Origin: Dermatemys mawii
Lineage: Eukaryota > Chordata > Testudines > Dermatemydidae
Direction of reading: 5' to 3'
NCBI GenBank assembly: GCA_007922305.1
Contig: ML677358.1
Location: 14,228,131 to 14,292,130, forward strand
DNA length: 64,000 nt
Shown: positions 35,001 through 47,000 of the stretch, piece after piece
How the letters are laid out: each line of letters starts with the position of its first letter
Numbering within the stretch: the stretch's first letter is position 1
Made by a program: the position numbers and the translations under genes
Notes under the pieces: model-generated
What the model was told of the DNA's origin: nothing
Database searches by the model: none
The model's input: only the letters and a program-made list of their open reading frames with translations

Positions 35001-38000
35001 AGTCAGTGTGTGTGTGTGTGTGTTTGTGTTTGTGATTTACACAGGCTTGTGAGAATGGAACATGTAGCCTATGTAGAGATAGGTCCATCAATGGCTATTA
35101 GCCAGGATGGGCAGGGATGGTGTCCGTAGCCTGTTTGCCAGAAGCTGGGAAGGGGTGACAGGGGAGGGATTACTTGATGATTACCTGTTGTGCTCATTCC
35201 CTCTGGGGCACCTGGCACTGGTCACTGTCGGAAGACAGGATACTGGGCCAGATGGACTCACTCAGTATGGCCGTTCTTACGTTATGTTCAAAATAGTTCA
35301 TTTGTGTTGTTTGAGACAATTGAGCTAAAAACCAGGCTTTCCCTGGAGACCTCTCAGTTCATTAACGTATGGTCAGGAATTCACTCCCCTCCCCACTTTC
35401 CCCTGGAATCAAACCCTTGACTCTCATTGCGCAAAGGGATTTTCAGTATCATTTTTACTGGCAGATTCAAGGCTAGATCCAGGTTCTAAGATGCTGCAGC
35501 ATAAAATATGGGATCCCAGACAGGAGCTCTGGTCCCTGGCACTTTGCTGAAGGGAGGATGCTACCTGTTCATTAATGGGTCTCCTTTTGTCCTAGTCGTT
35601 ATGTTCTGCATATCCAAGGGAGCTCTGGGATCGGGGATCCTGGGAGAATCCGCTGGAATCTATGCCTGTGCCTACTGCTCTCCTGGGTCATTGTGTACCT
35701 CTGTATCCTCAAGGGAGTCAAATCCTCTGGCAAGGTAAGACCAGAAGTCATTCTCCTCCTGCAGCCCCCTGTCTTTTGCTTCACAAGAATGAACCTGGCA
35801 AGGTGAAGTGGTCATTTTCAGTGATCTACAGTATTTGTGTGCGTGTGTGGCTGTGTATCCATCTCTTGGAAGTATCAATTAGAATAACTAGCTCTCTTGC
35901 TACATACAATGGCTATCAATAGGCACAATTTAGAGAGGGTGGTAGTTTGCAGATCATCAAATGCCTGCCCGGTATTCAGGGATAGACTGTAGTTAATGAC
36001 ACATCTCTGCTTCCGATAGAATTAGCATGGCCGTGTGCCACAGTAAATTGCATGGATACATCACAGTGACCCATCCAACATTGTGTTGCCCAGATCATAA
36101 ACCCACACAGCAGTGAGGTGCGAGATAAAGCAGCCTTTTAGTACAGAGGCGTTCCCCAAAGGACACGCCTCTTCTGCAGATGATTGCCGTGTCCGTGCGT
36201 CAGTGCGGTCAGAGAAGGTCTTGCTGAAGCTTCAACTCAGATCCATCTGCTCTTCCCACAGGTTGTGTATTTCACTGCCACATTCCCTTACTTCATCCTG
36301 ATCATGCTGCTCATTCGTGGCGTGACACTGGAAGGGGCCTGGATAGGAATCAAGTTCTACCTCACCCCCCAGTTTGATCACCTACTGTCTTCCAAGGTGA
36401 GATGGGGACAGGGCACTTTTAATATACCGTGGGGTTCAGTTACCTGGATCAGGCTGGAATCCAGTCTTTTGCCTGCTGCTTTCAAGTGACGATGACAAGC
36501 AAAGCAGATCTGTGAAGCAGGGAAATCCCCAAATCTGACATGTGCATAAAAGAAAAGCTTCCATTGTATAAGGATGTGTCACGGTAGGTCAATCTGGTTA
36601 TTAGTGACCCATCAAACATTGTATTGCCCAGATCATAAACCCACATAGCAATGAGATGGGAGATAAAGCAGACTTTTGGATAAAGCAGACCCGTGTTGGA
36701 TGGAATCAGTGTTAGTGATGCAGACAAAGAGCAGAGATGTGCTCGTTAAAAGGAGTCAGCATGTCCGTCTGGAGCAGAGGAAATCCTGTCCCGGAACGCG
36801 CTCTCTTCTTCTGAGTGGAGCTGAGGTTTGCACTCCTTTCATGCAGTGAGCTCTTCTTGCTTGTTTTCCCCTCCAAGGTGTGGATAGAGGCGGCTCTGCA
36901 GATCTTCTACTCCCTGGGAGTGGGCTTCGGGGGACTGCTCACTTTTGCGTCTTATAACACCTTCCACCAGAATATTTACAGGTGGGTTTCCAGTCCTCAC
37001 GCAGGAAGTGGACGTGAGCCTCGGGGTGAGTGGGGTTCAAACTGCCCTAGGTCCTTAGAGTTAGGTACAACCTCTCTTCCAGGAATGGCAGCTGCATCAT
37101 GGGGCACCAATGGGTACACCCCAGCTCTCTCTTTAAAGGGAACGGATGGGTCGGGATAAGGTGGATAACAAGAAGGAAACAGGCAAGAAACAAGCAGGTT
37201 GGGAAGTTGCCCAGTGTTGTCTCCGCACTTTTAGTTTCTCTGGAAGTCCAGGTCCCCACAGGCTCCTGAGTGCTGACTCTGGCAAAGAGAGAAGAGAATG
37301 TCCCCTCTCTAACTGGGGAACCCATCTCAGCTCAGAGCAGAAAGCCAGCCTGTGCCCCAAAAATGGGTCTTTTCTTGGTGCCCCTCCCCGGTCAGCAGCC
37401 GCCTCCTCTCTCTTTTCTGGAAACCATGTGAGCTCTCAGCAATGCAGCCTCTCCGGGCTATGTTGGGGACCCATTCAGATCAGCTGCTGTCTCTTCTGCA
37501 GGGATACATTTATAGTCACCCTGGGCAACGCCATCACCAGCATCCTGGCTGGGTTTGCCATCTTCTCCGTCTTGGGCTACATGTCGCAGGAACTGGACAT
37601 CCCTGTTAACCAAGTGGCAAAAGCAGGTCAGACCCCACCCCCGCAAATTAAATTCCCTCCTTTTCTTGTTGTGTGAGTGGGTACATGTGCGTGGAGTGGG
37701 GATATATGCAGGTTGGGGTGCGTCTGTAGAGGGAACAGGTTTATAAGTACTTTGTAAGACTTAGGTGTGATCATTTAAACCAATAATCACCATGAGACTT
37801 TGCACAGCTGAAGAGCCATTCACTGGAGGAGCTCACCGCACATTACGAAGGTGGGCGGTGTTATCCTCCATTGGTGGGTGGGAATAATGGGCCCCCCGTG
37901 GGCCATGCAAACTGGTCCAAGCAGGCATTAGAACCCAGGTCTTCCGTCTCCCCAGCCATGAGTCCAGCCTCCGCTCCTGCTCAGCTGCCATTTCATGGAG

Positions 38001-41000
38001 ATGGTTTGGGGATCAGCAGTGGCTGCCTTCATCACGTGCACAGACGCTCACCAGGGCAAAATGCGGGAGCAGGAGCCTCAGTGCCCAGCCATGAATTCAG
38101 GATTTGGGAGCCCAGTTTAGGTGGCCACTTAACGGGGCCTGAAATGAGGATCCCGGTTGTTTTTCTTTCCCCACCTCCCAGTGCAGGCGGAACTCCCCAG
38201 AGCCGTGCGTCTGGTGCAGTCTTCAGGCCCTTATCCTTGCCCATGTGCAGGGAGCCATCACGCCTCCCCTTGCCATGAGTCCGAGCTGCTGGCTGAGTGT
38301 CAGCCGGTGTGTTCGGACTGTACCAAAGGGATCTGGGTTGATGAAGCAGCCGGAGTCAGCTCAGGGAGCCCCAGGACGGAATCTGGGGTCCGGTGGGACA
38401 CACGTCTCCTTGAACACCTGTGGGACCAGAAGAGCTGTGCACTGAAAGAAAACCACAGCAGGTGGCAGAGAAAGCAAGGAATGGCCAGGGGAAGAGAAGG
38501 GCCATTTGGTGGCATGACGGAGCTTGTCATTCTGCCGTGCAGGAGAGATGGCCTGGGAGCCCCTGGGGCTCTCCTGGCCTAGCGTGGTGGGGACCAGGCG
38601 CTGCCCAGAAGCCATGGGTGGAGGAGGGGATGGTGTTACTTACAGAGGGGAGGCTCTGACACATGGAGGGATGCAGCTGTGGGCTCTAGCCTAGCTCTCC
38701 AAAAGCAGGCCAGAGCACTGACACAATAACCAGCCCGAAGAGCCAGCGTCTCGCTCCTCCAGGCTCTCTGCAAAGCCCAGGCCTGACCGTGGGCCCCGGG
38801 GGCGGGGGGGGAAACACCTTACGAGAGACGTCGGCCGCCCCGGCGCGTCGGTGCAGGAACTGCTGTGCCGGGCCCCACAGTGACAACCGTGTCCCTTGTG
38901 CTTAGTGAGACGCATCCCAGGAGCTCTGCACCTGCTGCTACCATTCCCAGGACAAGCCTGGGGGTGAGGGCTGCGGGGGACGGACAACGACAGACAAGAG
39001 GTTGAATAAAGCCATACGGCTCCATAAGCCAGCGCTGCCCATTGTAGAAATGGCAGCTTGATACAGACGAGTGGGTGTCAGGGGAGTGGGGCATTTGTCA
39101 CGCTCAGCTGGCTCGTTCGGGGCCTTGGCGGATCGATCAGAAGCTCGGCAGGACAGAGAGTCCAGCTCTAGTGGCTTCTGGAGACTGTGAGCCGTCAGCT
39201 TCCCCTCTCAAAGGGCTACAGTCACGCTGCTCCCTCCCAGCTGTTGGAGGCAGATGTTCTCGCGGTGAGTGGGGAGAACGAAGGTACTGGGGACCTCCTC
39301 CACCCGCAGCCGTTGCTCCTGCAATTCCTCCAGCTGGGGGCGGCTGGGAACTCCCACCATACAGTTCTTCCCTGTAGGGTCTTCTCCTGGGAGAGGCGGA
39401 GGGTGGTGAAGACGTGAGCGACTTAGCAGCTCCCTATTGTCTAGCCGCCTCTACAGTGCCCCCTGCTGAGGAGACCCTGCCACCACCACCAGGGCATCTC
39501 CCAGGCTGCAGGGAGCGTACGGTTCTGTTGAAGACACAGGGCCGTGAGTGATAGGGGGAGACATCCTTGTTGGGGGCTTTCCTTGCCCGCCGTGCGCTGC
39601 GTGACACTTTTGCTGATCAAGAAAAGGCAATCGTTACCTTGTATCTACAAAAATAGCATTAAAAAGCCTTGCGGCCTGGATTCCTGCCCCCTCCCACGGT
39701 GCCGGCCCCTGCCTGCTTCTTCTCCATCCCACGCATGGGAACATCTCCTGTCTGCTCTTGTAGGACACCGTTCCTCCCGGCGGTGCCATCCCCTGCCTGG
39801 GCTGTCACACGCCCTCCGCCTGCCCAGTGGTAACAGCTGTGTCTGATGTGTCCCCTAGGTCCCGGCTTGGCTTTCGTGGTGTACCCCCAGGCCATGACGA
39901 TGCTTCCTCTTTCTCCACTCTGGTCTTTCCTTTTCTTCTTCATGCTGCTGACCTTGGGCCTGGATAGCCAGGTAAGGACACAGCGTACCAAACCAGGTAC
40001 TTTAATCACACATGCCCCTTCCTCCCCCAGTGCACAGCCCACTGGCTTAGGGTGGCTTGTTTTCCCTTATCTGCAGTTTGCCTTCATGGAGACCATTGTT
40101 ACCGCAGTGACCGATGAGTTTCCTTATTACCTGCGGCCCAAGAAGGCTTTTTTTTCAGCCATCATCTGTATCGCCCTGTATCTGATGGGGCTCATTCTCA
40201 CAACAGAGGTAGGCAATCCGTCCCATAGAATCGAGCTGGACTGGCATTTGAGTGCTCGTTTAGTTGAGGATTTACGTGGGGGACATTTGTCAGATCCATG
40301 ATCATTTGTGACTATGACTGAGTGGGAGGAGGAGAAATGGCTGGAGTGTCCCAGCGGATAGGGCCGTGGGTGTGGAGAGGCTGGGTGATATCAGAGCAGA
40401 GTGAGTCAGTCGCAGGGAATAATTGATCCAATCAGCAGAGCCCATGTTTATTAACATTTCGCTATGAGTATTCCATACTTGAGCTTCTAAATCCAAGCTG
40501 CAGTTGATCTAGTATGTGGTGTGGTATTATTGCTGTCCCCTGATTGGATGAGCATGCAAACAGGATGGATACACTGGCATTCGCTTCCCGTGAATATTCA
40601 GGCCCCTAAAACTCAGCCTCCCAAATGTGACCAGGAAAGGGGCACAAGAGAATTCACCTCAAAAGGCGAGGGAACATGGGTGGGAGCTTGTTGACCAGCT
40701 CGGGCGATAACGGGTCCTTCACTGAGGGTCTGGCTGCTTGTCATTCTCTCTCTCCAGGGAGGGATGTACTGGCTAGTCTTGCTGGATGACTACAGTGCTG
40801 GGTTTGGACTCATGGTGGTGGTGATTACAACCTGCTTGGTGGTGACACGTGTCTATGGTAAGGAGAACTGGCCTCCAGGGACTCTCCTGAGCAGGGCATG
40901 TGGTGAAACATCTAGAGGTTCATGCAAAAGCTTGTGGAGCAACAAGGACATGGAAGCGGGAGCTGGGGAGGAGCCAGGGGATTCACCGGGAGACCCCGCA

Positions 41001-44000
41001 GCTCGAGTTGTTGGCTGATTTCTGATGCCATCTCCTCCTTCTTTCTCTAGGCATAAAGCGGTTCTGCCGGGATATTCACATGATGCTTGGCTTCCAACCA
41101 GGGCTGTACTTTAAAGCCTGCTGGGTGTTCCTGTCCCCAGCAATGATGATGGTAACTGGTGTGACCCTGCCAATGTTTTCTGAGCTTCCCTTACTCAGCC
41201 CACGCCCCATTGTTATGGTCTCAGCACCATTTGGATTAGTCCCTTTGGGACAAAATCTTTCCCAACACACCTGGCTCCCCATCACAGCCAGCAGCATGGA
41301 ATGGTCCTTGCACCCTCGTATCAGCATGGGTCTCCAACTTGTGTTGTCTTGGTGAGGTCCATGTAGCCCCTTCCCATCCCAGCCTGGGGAGCCCAGGTTC
41401 CTGGGGGTGGGGGGTTCAAGGGTGTCACTAAATTCTAGGGCTGGGCTTGGGTGTGAAACCCTTGGAGGATTTTGGATGCCAGCTTGCAATGGTCCTCAGG
41501 ATAGCTAGGTCTGGGAGTCATCTTGTTACCCCCCTGCTGCTAGTATGAGGGAGTCTTGCTTTTGTTTAACTGGGTGTCTTCTCCATGACATCTCCAGCCT
41601 GTTAGCCACCCAAGCACTCTGCTCTGGGCTATGCCAGCCCTAGCTTTGTTTTGCAGGTTAACATTAGGTGCGCCCCAACCCCCGAACCCCTTTGAAGCGT
41701 TTCCCCATAGCGTTCAGCCCCTTCTCCACTGAAAACTCCCAGAAGCACTAGATCTGCCACCGCCAAAGGAACAGTATGCACACTAAGCATGTACAATTCA
41801 ACTCAGGCCCAGCACTTAGCTTCATACCACCACACTGAGATACATTGATAGTGAAAAGCGCAATGCATTTACTATCAAAGCGCCAAGATTCAAGTGATTG
41901 TGAGTAAGGAAACTGGAAACAAAATCATTGCCCGTTTTCTAGAGACTAACCTCAACTATCAGGTTAGCCTCGTGTCTGATAAATTTTATGTCACCCAAAG
42001 CCTTTTGCAACATCTTCAACCCAGCTGGGCTGCAATCCTGATTTCATGAATGTAATAGCAATGCCCATTTACCTCCTGGAGTAGGATAAAGGGATACCTT
42101 CTTTGACTTCTACTTATATCCCCAGAGTTTGTTGTCTATCCTCAGAGACAGGTTAACCCTCAGTTGCTTGTGCTTCCTGTGTGCTGCTCTCCTATTGACA
42201 TCACATCTCTTCAATAATTTTGTATGTAAAGGGGCATCCATTGTGGGAGCTACAACATTTCATTCACATCCGACAGAGATCAGACCTATCTCCACAACAC
42301 ACCTATCATGATCCAAGGGTCCCCACATATGCCTGTCACAACATGTGGTGTACCTCATCCAGCCCACTAAATGCCCCAGCACCTATGTAGGGGAAACCCG
42401 TCCATCGCTACACTCTTGAATGAAAATGATAAACGACAAAACCACCCTATCTCCTGTACGTGAACACTTTTCTCACAAGCTACAAAGAGTCCTGTGACAC
42501 CTTATAGACTAACAGACGTATTGGATCATAAGCTTTCATGGGTGAATGCCCACTTCGTAAGATGCTTTATCACTTTTCTCACAGTGAGCGCTCCCTGTCT
42601 GACCTCTCAGGCCTCATCCTTCAAAGAAATCTGCCAAGCACTTCCAAAATATGAAGTGGGAGCTTAAATTCACAACTCTGCTAGACACTAAAAGTCATGG
42701 GCTGAAGAGCGACACTGGATTTATGGCTTATTACAACAATCTCCACTCCCTCCCCTCCGTTTTTGTCCTGTGACTATAGAGGTGTTAATGATCCACTTGG
42801 CCTTGAACAGGCCCTTAGAATAGGTGCTAACTACTTATGCTAAACTCTCTGTTTGACTTGTGACACCTGGAGTACTTTTCCAAGACCTGCAGAAGTGCTT
42901 TGTGTAGCTGGAAAGCTTGTCTCTCTCATCAGTAGAAGTTGGTCTAATAAAAGATATTCCCTCACCCACCTTGCCTAGCCAACAGAGGGACAGGTGAATA
43001 AATACCTCATCTGGCAGAAAACCTGTTCTCCACCTCTGCTGTGATACAAACTAAGAACATAGTGGCCATGTTGTGTGTACACATAACTCCTTGCACAGTA
43101 CCTGTACATCCAGTTCACAAAGAGATTAGTGACCGGTTCAACCCTGGCTTTCATTTGAGAGCTCACATGACGTTGGTGAATCAGGATGTGCATCCCAGAA
43201 TCGAGTCACACTTGTAACCCCCTTGCCAGCTGGCACTGAGGGGTTCGTGGGTCACACAGCCACAAGAAGGACTCATCCCTTTGACTCTCTCCCTGTGTTG
43301 CAGGCCCTGCTAGTGTACAATATAGTCAAGTACCAGCCCTCAGAGTATGGGAGTTACCGTTTCCCATTCTGGGCCGAGGTCCTGGGCATCCTGATGGGGC
43401 TATTTGCCTGCCTGATGATCCCCGCAGGGATGGTGGTCGCGGTGCTCAGAGAAGAAGGGACGCTGTGGGAGGTAAGTGGCGGACACGGACGTGAGCGGCA
43501 GCCTGTAAAAAGGGAGGGGACTCTACCCCACCAGGGCGTCTCTTCTCTGGGGCTGCGTTCCCCAGCTCTCCCCACTGCTCAAAACTGTTTTTCTGTGTCA
43601 TGAACTCTTGCTCTTTGGCTCCTGCTCAGTAAAAGACAACCCCCTTTCCAGCTCATTTTGGAGCCTTCATTCTAGCCATAGGTCCAAGGGGTGCGGCTCC
43701 TGGGGCTGTTCCCAGGTGTGAGGGCTGAGAATTGAGCATCATGTCAGACCAGGCCAGCTCACGGCCTGCCCAACCTGCAACCTGTCTAGGGCAATCCTTC
43801 CGCTCTCCAGGGCTGTGGCTGGTCGGTTAGCTCCCCGATCAGCTCTGCCCGGTCAGGAGTTGAGGGCCCCAGCAGGCCTATATTGTCTAACTTTTGCACA
43901 GTGGATTTAATGCATCTGCCCAGCAAGGACAAAGCAAGGCCTCACCTCTGAAGTAAAGGTTCTTGTCCCACCCTCCCTGTCCACAAACCCTAGGAATGGT

Positions 44001-47000
44001 GTACAAGGAAGGATATTCCAGTGTATTTACAATGGTGTGTGGCACCCTCCAGTGGCTTGCACAAGACATCATAAAGTCATGCTTATTTCAGATACAGAAC
44101 TGAAATGATAATCCCGGGAGGAAACAGGCCCCGCCTCACTTCTTTGCCAGGCCCTGACGGCAACACATTGTGAGATCACTATTGGTGACTCACACCTGGA
44201 TGGGGCCTGTGCACAGATTCTGAATGCAGCCCACGTGCAGGGAGGAGGTATGGGGGCACTGGAGCCTGCCCCTATTTTGCATGTAGGCAGCATACCTGGC
44301 CCTCGCTGTATGTGGATTCCTGGTGCACAGCAGACGGCAGACCCAGTGTGTTTGCATCTCCATGAGGAAAGTGCCCACAGTACTAGGCGGCTTTTGTGAC
44401 ATTAGTATAGTGGGCTATGCAATTAAAACAGTGCAGACCAGTGGATTTGTCTCAGGAAAGTGAAGTTCTGATGGCAGAGGCTAGATCAGGTACAAAGAGG
44501 TGGTACAGATTTTCATATAGAGCTCTCTCAAGCCTCTCTGTTCCCATCCTAGGACGTCCCTGCCTTACAGAATCATAGAAACATAGGGCTGGAAGGGACC
44601 TCAAGAGATCTAGTCCATCCCCCGGGGAGGAGGCAGGACCAAGTAAACCTAGATCATCCTTGACAAGTTTGTCCAGCCTGTTCTTAAAAACCTCTGATGG
44701 TGGAGATTCCACAACCTCCTAGGTAACCTGTTCCAGTACTTAACGATCCTTATCATTAGAAAGTTTTTCCTAATATCTATCCTAGATCTCCGTTGCTGCA
44801 AACTAAGTGGATTACTTATTGTTCTACCTGTGGTGGACATAAAGAACAATTGATCACTGTCCTCTGTAGAGCCACGCTTTATAAATGTAAAGACCGTTAC
44901 GTGCCCCAGCAGCCTTCTCTTCTCAAGACTGAACACGCTCAACTCTTTCAACCTTTCCTCATAGATCAGGGTTTTCCAAATGGCTTATTTTTGTTGCTTT
45001 TCTCTGGACTCTCTCCAAATTTGTCCACATCATTTTTCAAGCGTGGCACCCAAAACGGAATGCAGTCCTCCATTTGAGGCCTTACCAGTGCCAAGCAGGG
45101 TGGGACAATTACCTGCCTGGTCTCACATGTGACACTGCTGTTAATACAGCCCGGAGGGACATTTGCCTTTTTTACCACCGCATTATGGAGTTGACATATT
45201 CAATTTGTGACCCACTCTGACCCCCAGATCCTTTTCAGCAGCACTGCTGCCTAGCCAGCTATTCCCCATTTTGGAATGGCTCCTATGAGTTTTCCTTCCT
45301 AAGTTTAGTATTTCTCCCTTCTCTTTATGGTGGTGAACAACAAAAGGGGAAGAGACAGAAATAATAAATGCCTCTAACTCGGTCAGACATGAGGCTCCTC
45401 CACAACGGTCCAAATGCTAAACCTCAGTGGGTCTGTGCACTAATCATTACCCATTGTGGCTCACGATTGCCCCAAAAGCAACCTCTCTCTGAGCGACAAC
45501 TGAGCACCTGTTCCTACAAAGGGCCATGGCTGTCTTGGGATGGGCCCAGGTAGCCAGGGTTGGCAGTAGCTGGGGTCAGTCAGATCAGCTGTTTCTGGCT
45601 GATGCTCTGAAGTTTCTGCTCTTCCTGGGTACTCTTTCAGCCATTCTCCCTCCCTGTCGACAGGAACTACATTCGTGTTGTAGATAACACTAAGCCATAG
45701 CAACAGCCTTTCTGACTCCATGAACGCACCTCAGCAGCCCACACCCTGCCTGCTCGCCCAGAAGTGGAGACGGCTGGCTCTGGGCAACAAACACCCCCTA
45801 AGGAGTAGGATTGGTGCTCAGAATACCAGTTCAGTTGTGCCCTCTGCCAGCCAGGCTCCCAGAGGCCCTGTTGCAAAGAGAGGCAGAGCCCTGCTCTCTT
45901 GAGGTCAAGTGACCAAGCTCACTCCCAAAACAGCACCATGTAAGTGGCCTTGGGAGGTCTGATTCTTCAGTGAATTTCCTCATTCCCTGATGAGGAAAAC
46001 TCACCACCAAAAGGGCTCAAGTGGTAAAGCTGCACCCAGATCTAGGTGTCTCTACAGCTTTGGCCACAGGAGAGGGATGAATCTGGGTTCTTGCTTTGGC
46101 CCAATCTCTAATACAGACTAATAAAATAAAAGGAAAGTCCCTATCAGTCCCTACTTACTGCATAACAGAGCCACAGCCCCTAGGACAAACCAGAGCAAGC
46201 AAACACAGTTCCTTAATTCAGACCCCCCCCAAGCCCTTTCCCCATAGACCATAAACATCTCCACTAACTATCTTGAGAGAACACTGCCAGGTTTTATGCT
46301 GAGCTGCCTTCCCATCATGCATTGGGACAAGGCTATCCCCACCTCTCCTGTCCTTAATGGAAGGGTGATTCAGCCAATCCCTGCCCTCTGTGCCTGAGTG
46401 ACACCCCCCCCCCCCCCTTCTTGTGCAAGCAGAGGTTTCTGCTGGTTGCTTGCAGCTGTGAGCTGGTGATTACTCATTAAAGCAATGGCAGTGCTGGTGG
46501 GTGGGGATTTTCCTGAACTAGGCTGGGGTCCCCTGAGCCCTGCTGCTCTCGTCACATGGATGTGAGGATAATAGTGGGAAGCTGCTTCTCAGGGTGAAGC
46601 CCCTCCCTCTCCTTGTACCCTCCCCCCCAGGGCTGCTGCCCCCAAAGCCTTTCCCCCTGTTGATTAGGCCTCAGGTGCATCAGGCCAGAACCTGACACGC
46701 AGAGAGCAGCTGCTCAGACCCCTGAGCTGCCCAGCTGAGCAGCTCTTTGAGGGGCAGGTCTGGGGGGAGGGAGCTCCACCCCCGGGGTGGGGGGATTTAG
46801 GCAGAGACAGGCAGCCCCTGTGGGCCCTGATCATATGGCTCTTGAGAGTCCTTTACCCCTCGAGGGCCAGTGAGCAAAGTGCCCAGTGTGTTAATGGCAT
46901 GATCCAAACACACAGCGGCCTGACTTCGCTCAGGGAGTCTCCCAGCAGCAGGGCAGCTCCAGCAGGGGTGGATGATGCGGGGCACTGATGGCACGAGCGT

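Larger units (their letters stand above)
34404..35595 (+). other. SLC6A7: SLC6A7 intron 4
   Basis: A 1.2-kb phase-2 intron with a (GT)n microsatellite (35,006-35,033) and a forward CR1 3' fragment (35,091-35,290). Confidence 0.9.
41152..43303 (+). other. SLC6A7: SLC6A7 intron 12
   Basis: A 2.15-kb phase-0 intron. Its second half is a decayed Penelope-like retroelement (about 42,190-42,985) that was itself interrupted by a short SINE-type insertion (42,478-42,570). Confidence 0.9.
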
